Part shown: in pieces, positions 1 to 7,269 of the stretch | How the letters are laid out: the number at the start of each line of letters is the position of its first letter | Position numbering within the stretch: position 1 is the first letter of the stretch | From: Streptomyces sp. NBC_01275 | Lineage (GTDB): Bacteria; Actinomycetota; Actinomycetes; Streptomycetales; Streptomycetaceae | Length of the DNA: 64,000 nt | Assembly: GCF_026340655.1 (NCBI RefSeq) | Contig: NZ_JAPEOZ010000001.1 | Span: 2,480,001-2,544,000 of the forward strand | Reading direction: 5' to 3' | The notes under the pieces: model-generated | Told to the model about the DNA's origin: nothing | The model's input: the letters and a program-made list of their open reading frames with translations, nothing else | Database searches by the model: none | Program-made: the position numbers and the translations under genes

Positions 1-1
1 G

Positions 2-202
2 CACGAGACCGCCCCGTGGAACGAGTACTCCTACGGCGTCTCCAACCGCGGCGCGTCGGTCCGTATCCCGTGGCAGGTCGAGAAGGACGGCAAGGGCTAC
101 ATCGAGGACCGCCGTCCCAACGCCAACGTGGACCCGTACCTGGTGACCCGCCTGATCGTGGACACCTGCTGCTCCGCGCTGGAGAAGGCCGGCCAGGTCT
201 GA
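2..202 (+). CDS. glnII: Glutamine synthetase type II, C-terminal end (5' part outside window)
   Basis: Only the last 66 codons are present; the gene enters from the left edge. The visible segment reads [17 protein letters not shown], then ASVRIP, then a tail rich in [14 protein letters not shown]. The arrangement of [10 protein letters not shown] followed by [12 protein letters not shown] is the C-terminal active-site region of eukaryotic-like, heat-labile GSII enzymes. These condense glutamate and ammonia to glutamine using ATP in the cytoplasm. In GSII the arginines in this segment contact phosphate and glutamate (family knowledge). The stop is followed within 35 bases by a strong hairpin, so this is the end of its transcript. 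Identification as GSII rather than GSI is secure from the short C-terminus and motif spacing; the rest of the gene cannot be judged. Confidence 0.93.
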   Translation, partial: HETAPWNEYSYGVSNRGASVRIPWQVEKDGKGYIEDRRPNANVDPYLVTRLIVDTCCSALEKAGQV

Positions 203-233
203 TCCCGGTTCTTCGCTGAGGTTCTTCTCCGGA

Positions 234-262
234 GGGGCGCCCACCGTCACGGTGGGCGCCCC
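234..262 (+). terminator. Rho-independent-type terminator of glnII
   Basis: GGGGCGCCCACCGT and ACGGTGGGCGCCCC form a perfect 14-base inverted repeat around a single central base, 32 bases after the glnII stop. Little U-run follows, as is usual for streptomycete terminators. Confidence 0.85.
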
Positions 263-280
263 TTCCGCATGCGGCCGACG

Positions 281-352
281 TCCTTCAAGTCGGGCTTCAC
301 GTCAGGCTTCATGGCGGGCTTCAAGGCAGGCTTCAAGGCAGGCTTCAAGGCA
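281..352. repeat. Six tandem 12-bp repeats (ggcttcaaggca type)
   Basis: Six consecutive 12-base units run from tccttcaagtcg through ggcttcacgtca and ggcttcatggcg to three identical copies of ggcttcaaggca. The degenerate copies lie upstream and the perfect ones downstream, as expected from recent slippage at one end. The array is open in frame on both strands (GFKA on +, ALKP on -), but no convincing start or ribosome site makes it coding. It sits between the glnII terminator and the leader-peptide candidate. Confidence 0.85.
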
Positions 353-415
353 AGGAAGCGTCCAAGCTGTGAGAGAAGGCTGCTGTTGCGGGCGTGTGTC
401 TGCTTCAATGAGGTC

Positions 416-538
416 ATGGCCAGCTTCCAGAAGTACACCGCGACGGGTCGCCATGACCTCGAGCCGTTCTGGCCTACCCGTCAGCACCACGACTTCGACC
501 GGGTGTGTTGTCGCGCGATGAACGCGCCGGCCCTCTAA
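416..538 (+). CDS. Candidate 40-residue leader peptide
   Basis: A short frame of 40 codons starts at ATG 416, directly behind AGGT, and ends at TAA 538, 82 bases before the winged-helix regulator gene. The peptide contains RQHHDFDRVCCRAMNAPAL near its end. The H-[HV]-D-[FL]-x-R-V pattern followed by cysteine resembles the short actinobacterial leader peptides found in front of regulated genes, though the match is partial. The stop is TAA in a GC-rich genome. There is no signal peptide or membrane segment. If translated it may act through its ribosome position rather than as a protein. The upstream 12-base repeat array is in the same frame but is unlikely to belong to it. This could also be chance; it is the only plausible small frame in the 418-base gap after glnII. 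Confidence 0.4.
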   Translation: MASFQKYTATGRHDLEPFWPTRQHHDFDRVCCRAMNAPAL

Positions 539-620
539 AGCCGTACACCCCGGCCTTCGGCCAGCGCGCACGACGTACGTCCCTTCCGACGAACTCCTCG
601 CGCGAAAGAGCTGACCTCTC

Positions 621-1217
621 ATGGCGACCACTCGTTCTCTCTCCACCGCCCCCACCCGTACCGCCCCGTCTAGCCCGGCCCGGCATCGTCTGCGTGCCGT
701 GGACCGGGACGAGGTGGTCGACGTAGCGGACTTCCTGCCGCCGGGCGCGACCTGGCTGCCCGCTCCCCAGCACACCCTGCCCACGCTGCCGGGTCAGCCG
801 CCGATGATCGGCTACCTGGTGCTCGTCCCGGCCGACCAGCAGCCGCCGTTCCTGCCGGTGGCGGTGCCGGACCAGCCGGCCCCCGTCTCCCCGGCCCCCC
901 TCTCCCCGGAGACGGGCGCCGGCCGGCCGCTCGTGCGGATCGACTCCGTGCAGCGCACCGCCCAGGTGGACGGGCAGGAACTCGACCTCACCTACCTGGA
1001 GTTCGAGCTGCTCGCGCATCTCGTCGCGTACCCGAACCGGGTGCACACGCGCGACCAGCTGGTCACCACGGTGTGGGGCTACGGCCATGTGGGCGACGGC
1101 CGCACGGTCGACGTCCACATCGCCCGGCTGCGCCGCAAGCTGGGCGCACAGCACCGCCAGTCGATCCAGACGGTGCGCCGCGTCGGCTACAAGTTCACCC
1201 CGCCGACCAGCCGCTGA
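621..1217 (+). CDS. Orphan OmpR/PhoB-type winged-helix DNA-binding protein
   Basis: This 198-residue protein has a proline- and alanine-rich N-terminal half (to about residue 100) with no receiver domain. A C-terminal Trans_reg_C winged helix follows from about residue 103. Diagnostic stretches are LTYLEFELLAHLV, HTRDQLVTTVWGY, the recognition helix GRTVDVHIARLRRKL and the wing TVRRVGYKF. Lacking a phosphorylatable aspartate domain, it probably binds DNA constitutively or through another partner. The start ATG 621 is preceded by GAAAGAG at a suitable distance. It stands alone between the leader-peptide candidate and a terminator hairpin, so it looks monocistronic. Target genes cannot be inferred; the glnII neighbour is only positional. 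Confidence 0.85.
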   Translation: MATTRSLSTAPTRTAPSSPARHRLRAVDRDEVVDVADFLPPGATWLPAPQHTLPTLPGQPPMIGYLVLVPADQQPPFLPVAVPDQPAPVSPAPLSPETGAGRPLVRIDSVQRTAQVDGQELDLTYLEFELLAHLVAYPNRVHTRDQLVTTVWGYGHVGDGRTVDVHIARLRRKLGAQHRQSIQTVRRVGYKFTPPTSR

Positions 1218-1240
1218 GCCGTCCGCTCAGCTGTCCCTCT

Positions 1241-1273
1241 GCCCACGGCATAGCGCGGTTCCCTGCCGTGGGC
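1241..1273 (+). terminator. Terminator hairpin after winged-helix gene
   Basis: GCCCACGGCA (1241-1250) pairs perfectly with TGCCGTGGGC (1264-1273) across a 13-base loop, 23 bases after the stop of the regulator gene and just before the next start. Confidence 0.7.
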
Positions 1274-1294
1274 GGACCGGGCAGAGTCACCGGT

Positions 1295-2332
1295 ATGAGA
1301 CTTCTGGTGCTGGGCGGTACGGAGTTCGCGGGACGGGCCGTCGTCGAGGCGGCCCTCGGGCGCGGCTGGGATGTGACGGTCCTCAACCGGGGGCGGCACG
1401 GTCCCGTCCCCGGGACCCGCTCGCTGACCGGCGACCGCACCGCGCCCGCCGGGCTCGCCGCCCTGGCCGAGGACCGGGGCGAGTGGGACGCCGTCGTCGA
1501 CACCTGGTCGGCGGCGCCCCGCGCGGTGCACGAGGCGGCGCGGCTGCTGCGGGGCCGCGCCCGCCGGTATGTGTACGTGTCGAGCTGCTCGGTGTACGAC
1601 TGGGCCCCGCCCGCCGGATACGCCGAGGACGCGCCCGTCGTCCAGGGCGCCGAACCGGACGCCGGGCAGACCGACTACGCCCGGGACAAGCGCGGCGGCG
1701 AGCTGGCCGCCGTGGACGCCTTCGGCGCGCAGACGTCCGTTCTCGTACGGGCCGGACTGATCCTCGGCCCGTACGAGAACGTCGGCCGACTCCCCTGGTG
1801 GCTGGGCCGGATGGCCCGCGGCGGCCCGGTCCTCGCCCCCGGCCCGCGCGAGCTGCCCCTGCAGTACGTCGACGTCCGCGACCTCGCCGAGTGGATCCTC
1901 GGGGCCGTGGAGCGGGAGCTGAGCGGGCCGTACAACCTGCTGAGCCCGCAAGGGCACGCGACCATGGGCGAGTTGCTGGAGGCGTGCGTCCAGGTCGCCG
2001 GACCGTCCGCCGAACTCCGTTGGACCGAGCCCGAGATCATCCTCGACGCGGGCGTCCAGCCGTGGACGCAGCTGCCCGTGTGGGTGCCCCCGGGCACCGA
2101 CATGCACGACGCGCTGCACAGCGCCGACGTCTCACGGGCGGTCGCGACCGGGCTGTCCTGCCGTCCGGTCGGGGAGACCGTCGCCGACACCTGGGCCTGG
2201 CTGCGGGACATCGGCGGCACGGCCCCGCGCCGCCCGGACAGGCCGCCGCTGGGCCTCGATCCGGAGGTGGAGGCGAAGGTGCTCGCGACCGCCGGAAATA
2301 CGACCGGGGGTGTATCTGGCACCACCTCCTGA
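1295..2332 (+). CDS. NAD-dependent epimerase/dehydratase family protein
   Basis: The 345-residue product opens with MRLLVLGGTEFAGRAV, a GxxGxxG-type Rossmann nucleotide-binding loop, so ATG 1295 is the natural start. The extended SDR fold is supported by VSSCSVYDW (catalytic serine/tyrosine strand region), by YARDKRGGE, where Y and K match the active-site YxxxK, and by the downstream LILGPYENV, YVDVRDLAEWIL and GPYNLLSP segments. Such proteins reduce, epimerise or dehydrate nucleotide sugars or act on related carbonyl substrates; the actual substrate is unknown. It is monocistronic, with a terminator upstream and a sensor kinase gene 52 bases downstream. Confidence 0.88.
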   Translation: MRLLVLGGTEFAGRAVVEAALGRGWDVTVLNRGRHGPVPGTRSLTGDRTAPAGLAALAEDRGEWDAVVDTWSAAPRAVHEAARLLRGRARRYVYVSSCSVYDWAPPAGYAEDAPVVQGAEPDAGQTDYARDKRGGELAAVDAFGAQTSVLVRAGLILGPYENVGRLPWWLGRMARGGPVLAPGPRELPLQYVDVRDLAEWILGAVERELSGPYNLLSPQGHATMGELLEACVQVAGPSAELRWTEPEIILDAGVQPWTQLPVWVPPGTDMHDALHSADVSRAVATGLSCRPVGETVADTWAWLRDIGGTAPRRPDRPPLGLDPEVEAKVLATAGNTTGGVSGTTS

Positions 2333-2384
2333 CCGGGGGCTTCGGGCCAGTGACCCCCGCTCCGCCCTCGGCCAGACTGACGCC

Positions 2385-3665
2385 ATGAACACCACAACGA
2401 AGAGCGACGACGGCGGTTCGAGGACGCGGGGGACGCTGTCCGCCGCCTGGCGGGGGTTGGCGCTGGCCGTGGTGTCGCTGCCGCTGGCCGTCGTGGGCTT
2501 CGTCCTCTCCCTCGTCTCCATGGCGTTGATCCCGATCGGGGCCGGGGCCTTCACCACGCCCTATGTGGTGAAGGGGGTGCGCGCCTACGCCGACCGGCGG
2601 CGGAGGCTCGCCGCCGCGTGGGGCGGGGTGCGCATCCCGTCGGCGTACCGGCCGCTGCCCGAGACCGCCAACCCCTGGAAGCTCACCTACGCGCTGCTGC
2701 GGGATCCGGCGACCTGGCGGGATCTGCGCTGGCTGCAGGTGGACATGACGGCGGGGTTCGTGACCGCGCTGCTTCCGCCGGTCCTCGTCCTCTACCCGCT
2801 GCTGGGGCTCTCGCTGGCGGCGGGGCTGTGGCGGGTCGTCGAGGAGGGGGCGGGCGAGGCGTACTGGTACGGCTTCCTGCCGGTCGACGACCAGGGCGCC
2901 GCGGCCGGCGCCGGCGTCATCGGAGCCGCTCTGCTCCTCGTCGCCCGCCGCTTCGCCGTTCCCGCGCTCGACGCCCACTTCCGGCTCACCCGGGCCGTAC
3001 TCGCTCCCAGCCAGGCCGAACTGGCGGAACGGGTGCGGGTGTTGACCCGGACCCGACGGGATGCCGTGGACACCTCCGCCGCCGAACTGCGGCGCATCGA
3101 ACGGGATCTGCACGACGGGGCGCAGGCCCGGCTGGTGGCGATGGGCATGGACCTCGGCACGGTCGAGACGCTGCTCGACAAGGACCCGGAGAAAGCCAGG
3201 GAAATCCTCGCGCAGGCCCGCCGGTCCTCCGCCGAGGCGCTCTCCGAACTGCGCGACCTGGTGCGCGGCATCCACCCGCCGGTGCTGGCCGAGCGTGGAC
3301 TGGGCGACGCCGTAAGGGCGTTGGCGCTGCGGATGCCGGTCGCCACCGAGGTGAACGTCGAGCTCGGCACGGGCCGTGCGGACGCGCCCGTGGAGTCGGC
3401 CGCGTACTTCGCGGTGAGCGAGGCGCTGACCAACGCGGTCAAGCACTCCGGCGCCGACCGGATCTGGGTCGACCTGCACCACGCGGACGGCTGTCTGCGG
3501 ATCTCCGTCACCGACCACGGCAGGGGCGGCGCGGCGATCGGGGCCGGCTCGGGGCTGGCCGGGCTCGAGCGGCGGCTGGGTACATTCGACGGCGTCCTGG
3601 CCGTCAGCTCCCCCGCGGGCGGCCCCACCATGGTGACCATGGAGATCCCTTGCGTGTTGTCCTAG
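2385..3665 (+). CDS. Two-component sensor histidine kinase (NarL-type partner, HisKA_3)
   Basis: The 426-residue membrane kinase begins at ATG 2385. The N-terminal half carries hydrophobic segments at about residues 24-58, 122-150 and 162-190, with KLTYALLRDPATWRDL between them. This is the layout of the putative-sensor domain common in actinobacterial kinases. The dimerisation/phosphoacceptor helix reads ELRRIERDLHDGAQARL, with the phosphorylated histidine near residue 243. The HATPase domain shows SEALTNAVKHSGA (N box) and SVTDHGRGG followed by GSGLAGLERR (G boxes). The signal sensed is unknown. The final 16 bases overlap the response-regulator start, indicating translational coupling and a cognate pair. 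Confidence 0.92.
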   Translation: MNTTTKSDDGGSRTRGTLSAAWRGLALAVVSLPLAVVGFVLSLVSMALIPIGAGAFTTPYVVKGVRAYADRRRRLAAAWGGVRIPSAYRPLPETANPWKLTYALLRDPATWRDLRWLQVDMTAGFVTALLPPVLVLYPLLGLSLAAGLWRVVEEGAGEAYWYGFLPVDDQGAAAGAGVIGAALLLVARRFAVPALDAHFRLTRAVLAPSQAELAERVRVLTRTRRDAVDTSAAELRRIERDLHDGAQARLVAMGMDLGTVETLLDKDPEKAREILAQARRSSAEALSELRDLVRGIHPPVLAERGLGDAVRALALRMPVATEVNVELGTGRADAPVESAAYFAVSEALTNAVKHSGADRIWVDLHHADGCLRISVTDHGRGGAAIGAGSGLAGLERRLGTFDGVLAVSSPAGGPTMVTMEIPCVLS

Positions 3666-4306
3666 CCGAAGACCTCTTCCTGCTGCGGGACGGGCTCGTA
3701 CGACTCCTCGAGGCCTACGACTTCGAGATCGCCGCCGCCGTCGAGAGCGGGCCCGAGCTGGAGCGGGCGCTCGCCGAGCTGGATCCGGACGTCGCCGTGG
3801 TCGACGTACGCCTGCCGCCCACGCACACGGACGAGGGGTTGCAGTGCGCCCTGGAGGCCCGCCGAAGGAAGCCGGGGCTGCCGGTGCTGGTCCTCTCCCA
3901 GCACGTGGAGCAGCTGTACGCGCGCGAGCTGCTCGCCGACGGCAGCGGCGGGGTCGGCTATCTGCTGAAGGACCGGGTCTTCGACGCGGAGCAGTTCGTG
4001 GACGCCGTACGACGGGTCGCGGCGGGCGGCACGGCGATGGACCCGCAGGTGATCCAGCAGCTGCTGGCCCGGCGCTCGGGCGACGACCAGGGGCCGCTGG
4101 CCCGGCTCACGCCCCGGGAGCTGGAGGTGATGGAGCAGATGGCGCAGGGCCGGTCGAACGCGGCGATCGCCGCAAAACTGGTCGTCACCGAGCGGGCCGT
4201 CGCCAAGCACACCGCGAATATTTTCGTGAAGCTGGGTTTGGAGGTCTCCGACGACGACAACCGCAGGGTACTGGCGGTGCTGGCCTATCTGGACCGGGAC
4301 CGGTGA
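3650..4306 (+). CDS. Two-component response regulator, NarL/LuxR family
   Basis: The 218-residue regulator is read from TTG 3650, inside the end of the kinase gene. GGAG at 3641-3644 is its ribosome site, and the frame gives the expected receiver start RVVLAEDLFLLRDG. The acidic pair is A-E-D, the phosphoacceptor aspartate lies near residue 52 in VVDVRLP, and the conserved lysine is in YLLKDRV. The C-terminal LuxR helix-turn-helix runs LTPRELEVMEQMAQG, then NAAIAAKL, then AVAKHTANIFVKL at about residues 153-195. With the kinase it forms a complete phosphorelay. No regulated target is evident, though the DUF1996 secreted-protein gene follows 172 bases downstream. Confidence 0.92.
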   Translation: MRVVLAEDLFLLRDGLVRLLEAYDFEIAAAVESGPELERALAELDPDVAVVDVRLPPTHTDEGLQCALEARRRKPGLPVLVLSQHVEQLYARELLADGSGGVGYLLKDRVFDAEQFVDAVRRVAAGGTAMDPQVIQQLLARRSGDDQGPLARLTPRELEVMEQMAQGRSNAAIAAKLVVTERAVAKHTANIFVKLGLEVSDDDNRRVLAVLAYLDRDR

Positions 4307-4478
4307 CCACCGTAACTCCCGTGCCTTGTGCGAGCGTTGAGGCTGAATTGTCCCTATGGCCCTCTCATGAATTTCTGAGACCGCTGAACACCCCCGGTAC
4401 GGCGTGCGTAAAGGAGGGGGCAGCTTCACTCCTGTCGGGCGCCTCGATGCTGCCCCGCAAGGAAGTCAGAGGAGTTCC

Positions 4479-6023
4479 ATGGGACGCAACATACGTAAAC
4501 GCCGCTCGTCGATGGCCAACAAGGCCATAGCCGCATCGGCGGCCCTAGCGCTCGGTGGGGGCGGGCTGATCTGGGCGAACTTCTACGCTTCGGCGCACGA
4601 ATCGACCAGCTCGGGTCAGAACTCGACCAAGGCCGCCACCGCGGCTGCGCAGGTCACCACCATCTCCTGCCCGGACGTGGGGCAGAAGCTGACGAACGTG
4701 CCCGAGAAGGCACGTCAGGGCGTGGCCACCGAGCTGGCGAACCTCGACAAGCAGATCACCGAGGCCTACACCCGCCTCGCCTCGACCCGCCAGGCTCAGA
4801 CCAACGACGCCGGGTTCGTCCAGAACGCGATCGTCGGCCCTCTCAAGGAGAAGCGCGCCGCCACGATCGACCGAATCCGGATCGACATCCAGCGCGTCGG
4901 CGGTCAGTTCAACACGGCGCTGAGTTCTCTCGCGGCCTGCACCACGCAGGCGGCCAATGCCAACACCAACGCCGGCCAGGCGGGCAACGGTCAGCAGAAC
5001 AACGGCCAGAACAACAATGGCCAGAACAACAACGGCGGCCAGCAGAACAACGGCGGTGCTGCGCAGGCCGGCGCCAACGGCCAGGGCGGCAACGGCCCGA
5101 CCGCGGCGGACTTCGTGGACATCACCAAGGTCCAGGCCAACGCCCAGCTCGGCGTGGGCGCGAACGGCCTCCCCGCGAACGGCAACACCGGTTCCAAGGG
5201 CAGCTTCACCACGAAGTGCGGCACCAACGGCAACGACAACCACAACACGGACAACGTGATCGTGGCCCCCGGTGTCACCAACGGCGCGCACCACCTGCAC
5301 GACTACGTCGGCAACCAGAGCAACGACGCCTTCGCGAGCGACCAGGAACTGGCGGCGGCCCAGACCAGCTGCCAGAACCAGGGCGACAAGTCCTCGTACT
5401 TCTGGCCGGTGCTGCGTGTCCAGGACGGCTCGCAGGACTTCGACCAGAACAACGACGGCGGCGGCAAGGAAGGCAACGTCGGCAAGATCCTCCAGCCCGC
5501 CCAGGCGCAGCTGAAGTTCGTCGGCAACAAGAAGGGCGCCGTCGTCGCGATGCCGACCGCCCTGCGCATCATCACCGGTGACGCCAAGGCCTTCGTCAAC
5601 GGCAACGCCAACGCCAACGTGAACTGGAGCTGCACCGGCTTCGAGAACAAGGTGCAGCTGGAGACCCAGTACCCGATCTGCCCGCAGGGCAGCCAGGTGG
5701 TGCGCACGACCAACTTCCAGAGCTGCTGGGACGGTCAGAACATCGACAGCGCCAACCACCGCACGCACGTGGCGTTCGCCGCCGCCGACGGCACCTGCGC
5801 CAACGGCTTCAAGGCGATCCCGCAGCTCCAGGTCCGTCTGGTCTACAACGTTCCGACCCCCACCATCCAGAACGGTGTGGTGAAGAACGCCTACGCGGTC
5901 GACACCTTCCCGGAGAACCTGCACAAGCCGATCACCGACCACAACGACTTCATCAACTTCTTCTCCACGAACCTGATGAACAAGATGGTCAACTGCATCA
6001 ACACCGGCAAGAAGTGCCAGTGA
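4479..6023 (+). CDS. Secreted DUF1996-domain protein with N/Q/G-rich linker
   Basis: The 514-residue exported protein starts at ATG 4479, preceded by a strong AGAGGAG site; a second ATG at 4512 is less well placed. A basic N-terminus (MGRNIRKRR) and an alanine/glycine-rich hydrophobic stretch to about residue 37 form a signal peptide or anchor. A helical segment follows (about residues 60-150). Next comes an asparagine/glutamine/glycine linker of about 40 residues (167-207), built from NNGQ repeats. The DUF1996 region has HHLHDYVGN near residue 270, several paired cysteines and a late DHNDFINFF. Related proteins occur in actinobacteria and fungi, with no firm function. The 172-base upstream gap presumably holds its promoter. 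A bidirectional hairpin follows. Confidence 0.85.
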   Translation: MGRNIRKRRSSMANKAIAASAALALGGGGLIWANFYASAHESTSSGQNSTKAATAAAQVTTISCPDVGQKLTNVPEKARQGVATELANLDKQITEAYTRLASTRQAQTNDAGFVQNAIVGPLKEKRAATIDRIRIDIQRVGGQFNTALSSLAACTTQAANANTNAGQAGNGQQNNGQNNNGQNNNGGQQNNGGAAQAGANGQGGNGPTAADFVDITKVQANAQLGVGANGLPANGNTGSKGSFTTKCGTNGNDNHNTDNVIVAPGVTNGAHHLHDYVGNQSNDAFASDQELAAAQTSCQNQGDKSSYFWPVLRVQDGSQDFDQNNDGGGKEGNVGKILQPAQAQLKFVGNKKGAVVAMPTALRIITGDAKAFVNGNANANVNWSCTGFENKVQLETQYPICPQGSQVVRTTNFQSCWDGQNIDSANHRTHVAFAAADGTCANGFKAIPQLQVRLVYNVPTPTIQNGVVKNAYAVDTFPENLHKPITDHNDFINFFSTNLMNKMVNCINTGKKCQ

Positions 6024-6057
6024 CGGCCTGCCCGTAGCAGCCTGAACGCCCGGCACG

Positions 6058-6107
6058 AACGCTGAAGGCCGGCGGTGAGGATTTCCTCACCGCCGGCCTT
6101 CAGCGTT
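6058..6107. terminator. Bidirectional terminator, 24-bp perfect stem
   Basis: A 24-base arm ending GGCGGTGAGGA at 6081 is perfectly complementary to the arm starting TCCTCACCGCC at 6084, separated by only TT. It lies between convergent genes ending at 6023 (+) and 6143 (-), and serves both. Confidence 0.9.
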
Positions 6108-6142
6108 GCCGCGTTGCCGCGGAGGTGTCAGTGCGCGGAGTG

Positions 6143-6592
6143 TCAGTGCGCGGAGTGCGACGCGCTCGCGGACGGATCGTGCGACGCGTGCGCCGAGTGG
6201 TCCGTGCCCTCCTCGATGTCGCCGCCGAGCGTCTTGCGCAGCGTCGTCACCGTGGTGGTCTCCTCACCGACGACCACCCACTTGCGGCCGACCAGATAGT
6301 GGCCGCCGTAGTCCTTGGCGCCGTTGAGCCACTCGCGCTGGCCGCGGTCGGTGGCGAAGGTCAGCAGAAGGAACTTGCCCGCGGCCGTCTTGCAGATGGC
6401 CTGACGGAGTTCGTCGGCGTCGGTCTGCATGTTCGGCGTGCACTTCACCTCGGCGGCCAGGTGCTCCAGACTGCCGGTCGCCGTCACCGGGACGGACACC
6501 TCGGCCTTCTGGGATCCTCCGGAGCCGCACCCCGCCAGCATCAGCGCCGCCGCGGCGGCGGCCGCCGCGAGCATCGGTCGGGTCACCTTCAT
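6143..6592 (-). CDS. Small secreted lipoprotein with histidine-rich tail
   Basis: The 149-residue product starts at the complement of 6592, where MKVTRPML leads a poly-alanine hydrophobic stretch and the lipobox LAGC (cysteine 22). This marks it for lipidation and outer-face membrane anchoring. The globular part has a CTPNMQ ... AICKTAAGKFLLLTFATD ... KDYGGHYLVGRKWVVVG pattern, with two cysteines that could pair. The last 20 residues are S/H/A-rich (HSAHASHDPSASASHSAH) and could bind metal or be unstructured. I do not recognise a functional family. At the 3' end a 15-base tandem duplication (6126-6155) repeats the sequence containing the stop codon. It is divergent from the TPR gene and converges on the large hairpin. 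Confidence 0.82.
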   Translation of the reverse strand: MKVTRPMLAAAAAAAALMLAGCGSGGSQKAEVSVPVTATGSLEHLAAEVKCTPNMQTDADELRQAICKTAAGKFLLLTFATDRGQREWLNGAKDYGGHYLVGRKWVVVGEETTTVTTLRKTLGGDIEEGTDHSAHASHDPSASASHSAH

Positions 6593-6691
6593 CAGTCCTC
6601 CCTGCAAGAGCCTCGTTCTGGATACGGCTCCCGCGTGCGGTCCGCTCAAAATACCGGTGAAATCCGGGCACGGGCGTGCGAAAGTGTGCTG

Positions 6692-7192
6692 GTGAACCAA
6701 GACTGGGAAGATCGCGTGACGGCCGCCTGGGCCACCTTCGACGACTATCCGGAGGAGAGGGCGGCGGAGTTCCGGGCCGTGATCGACGCCCTCGTCGCCG
6801 AACTGCCCGAGCACAGCGCGCTGGGCCCCTTCGAGCAGGCCTGCGCCTGGGACTCCACCGGCCACTCGGACCGGGCGGTCCCGCTGTACCGGGAGGCGCT
6901 CGCCCGGGGCCTCGACGGCTACAAGGGCCGCCGCGCCAAGATCCAGCTCTCCAGCTCGCTGCGCAACACCGGCCGGGCCGAGGAGGGCGTCAAGCTGCTG
7001 ACGCCGGAACTGGACGGCCCCTCCGACGAGTTGGACGACGCCGTCCGCGCCTGCCTCGCGCTCTGTCTGTCGAGTCTGGGCCGCGACCGCGAGGGCCTGT
7101 CCCTCGTCCTGGGCGCCCTGGCCCCGCATCTGCCCCGCTACCAGCGCTCGATGGCCAACTACGCGCGCGCCCTGGTGGAACCGGAGGACTGA
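6692..7192 (+). CDS. Small tetratricopeptide-repeat protein
   Basis: The 166-residue protein is best started at GTG 6692, behind CGAAAG; GTG 6686 is an in-frame alternative. The N-terminal VNQDWEDRVTAAWATFDDYPEE precedes helical pairs typical of TPRs: FEQACAWDSTGHSDRAVPLYREAL, QLSSSLRNTGRAEEGVKLL and ACLALCLSSLGRDREGLSLVLGAL. There is no signal peptide, so it is probably a cytoplasmic scaffold or interaction protein. It is divergently arranged from the lipoprotein gene over 99 bases, and the sigma-like gene follows 77 bases later on the same strand. Confidence 0.85.
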   Translation: MNQDWEDRVTAAWATFDDYPEERAAEFRAVIDALVAELPEHSALGPFEQACAWDSTGHSDRAVPLYREALARGLDGYKGRRAKIQLSSSLRNTGRAEEGVKLLTPELDGPSDELDDAVRACLALCLSSLGRDREGLSLVLGALAPHLPRYQRSMANYARALVEPED

Positions 7193-7269
7193 CCTCACTC
7201 CGCGCCCGGAGGAGCGACCTCACCCGCGCCCGGAGGCTCGGCCCACCCGGGCGGCGGTGACCATCCACC

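Noticed and set aside
4545..6056. Long minus-strand frame opposite the DUF1996 gene
   Set aside because: It has no start signal and no recognisable domain. The + strand has the signal peptide, linker and conserved motifs.
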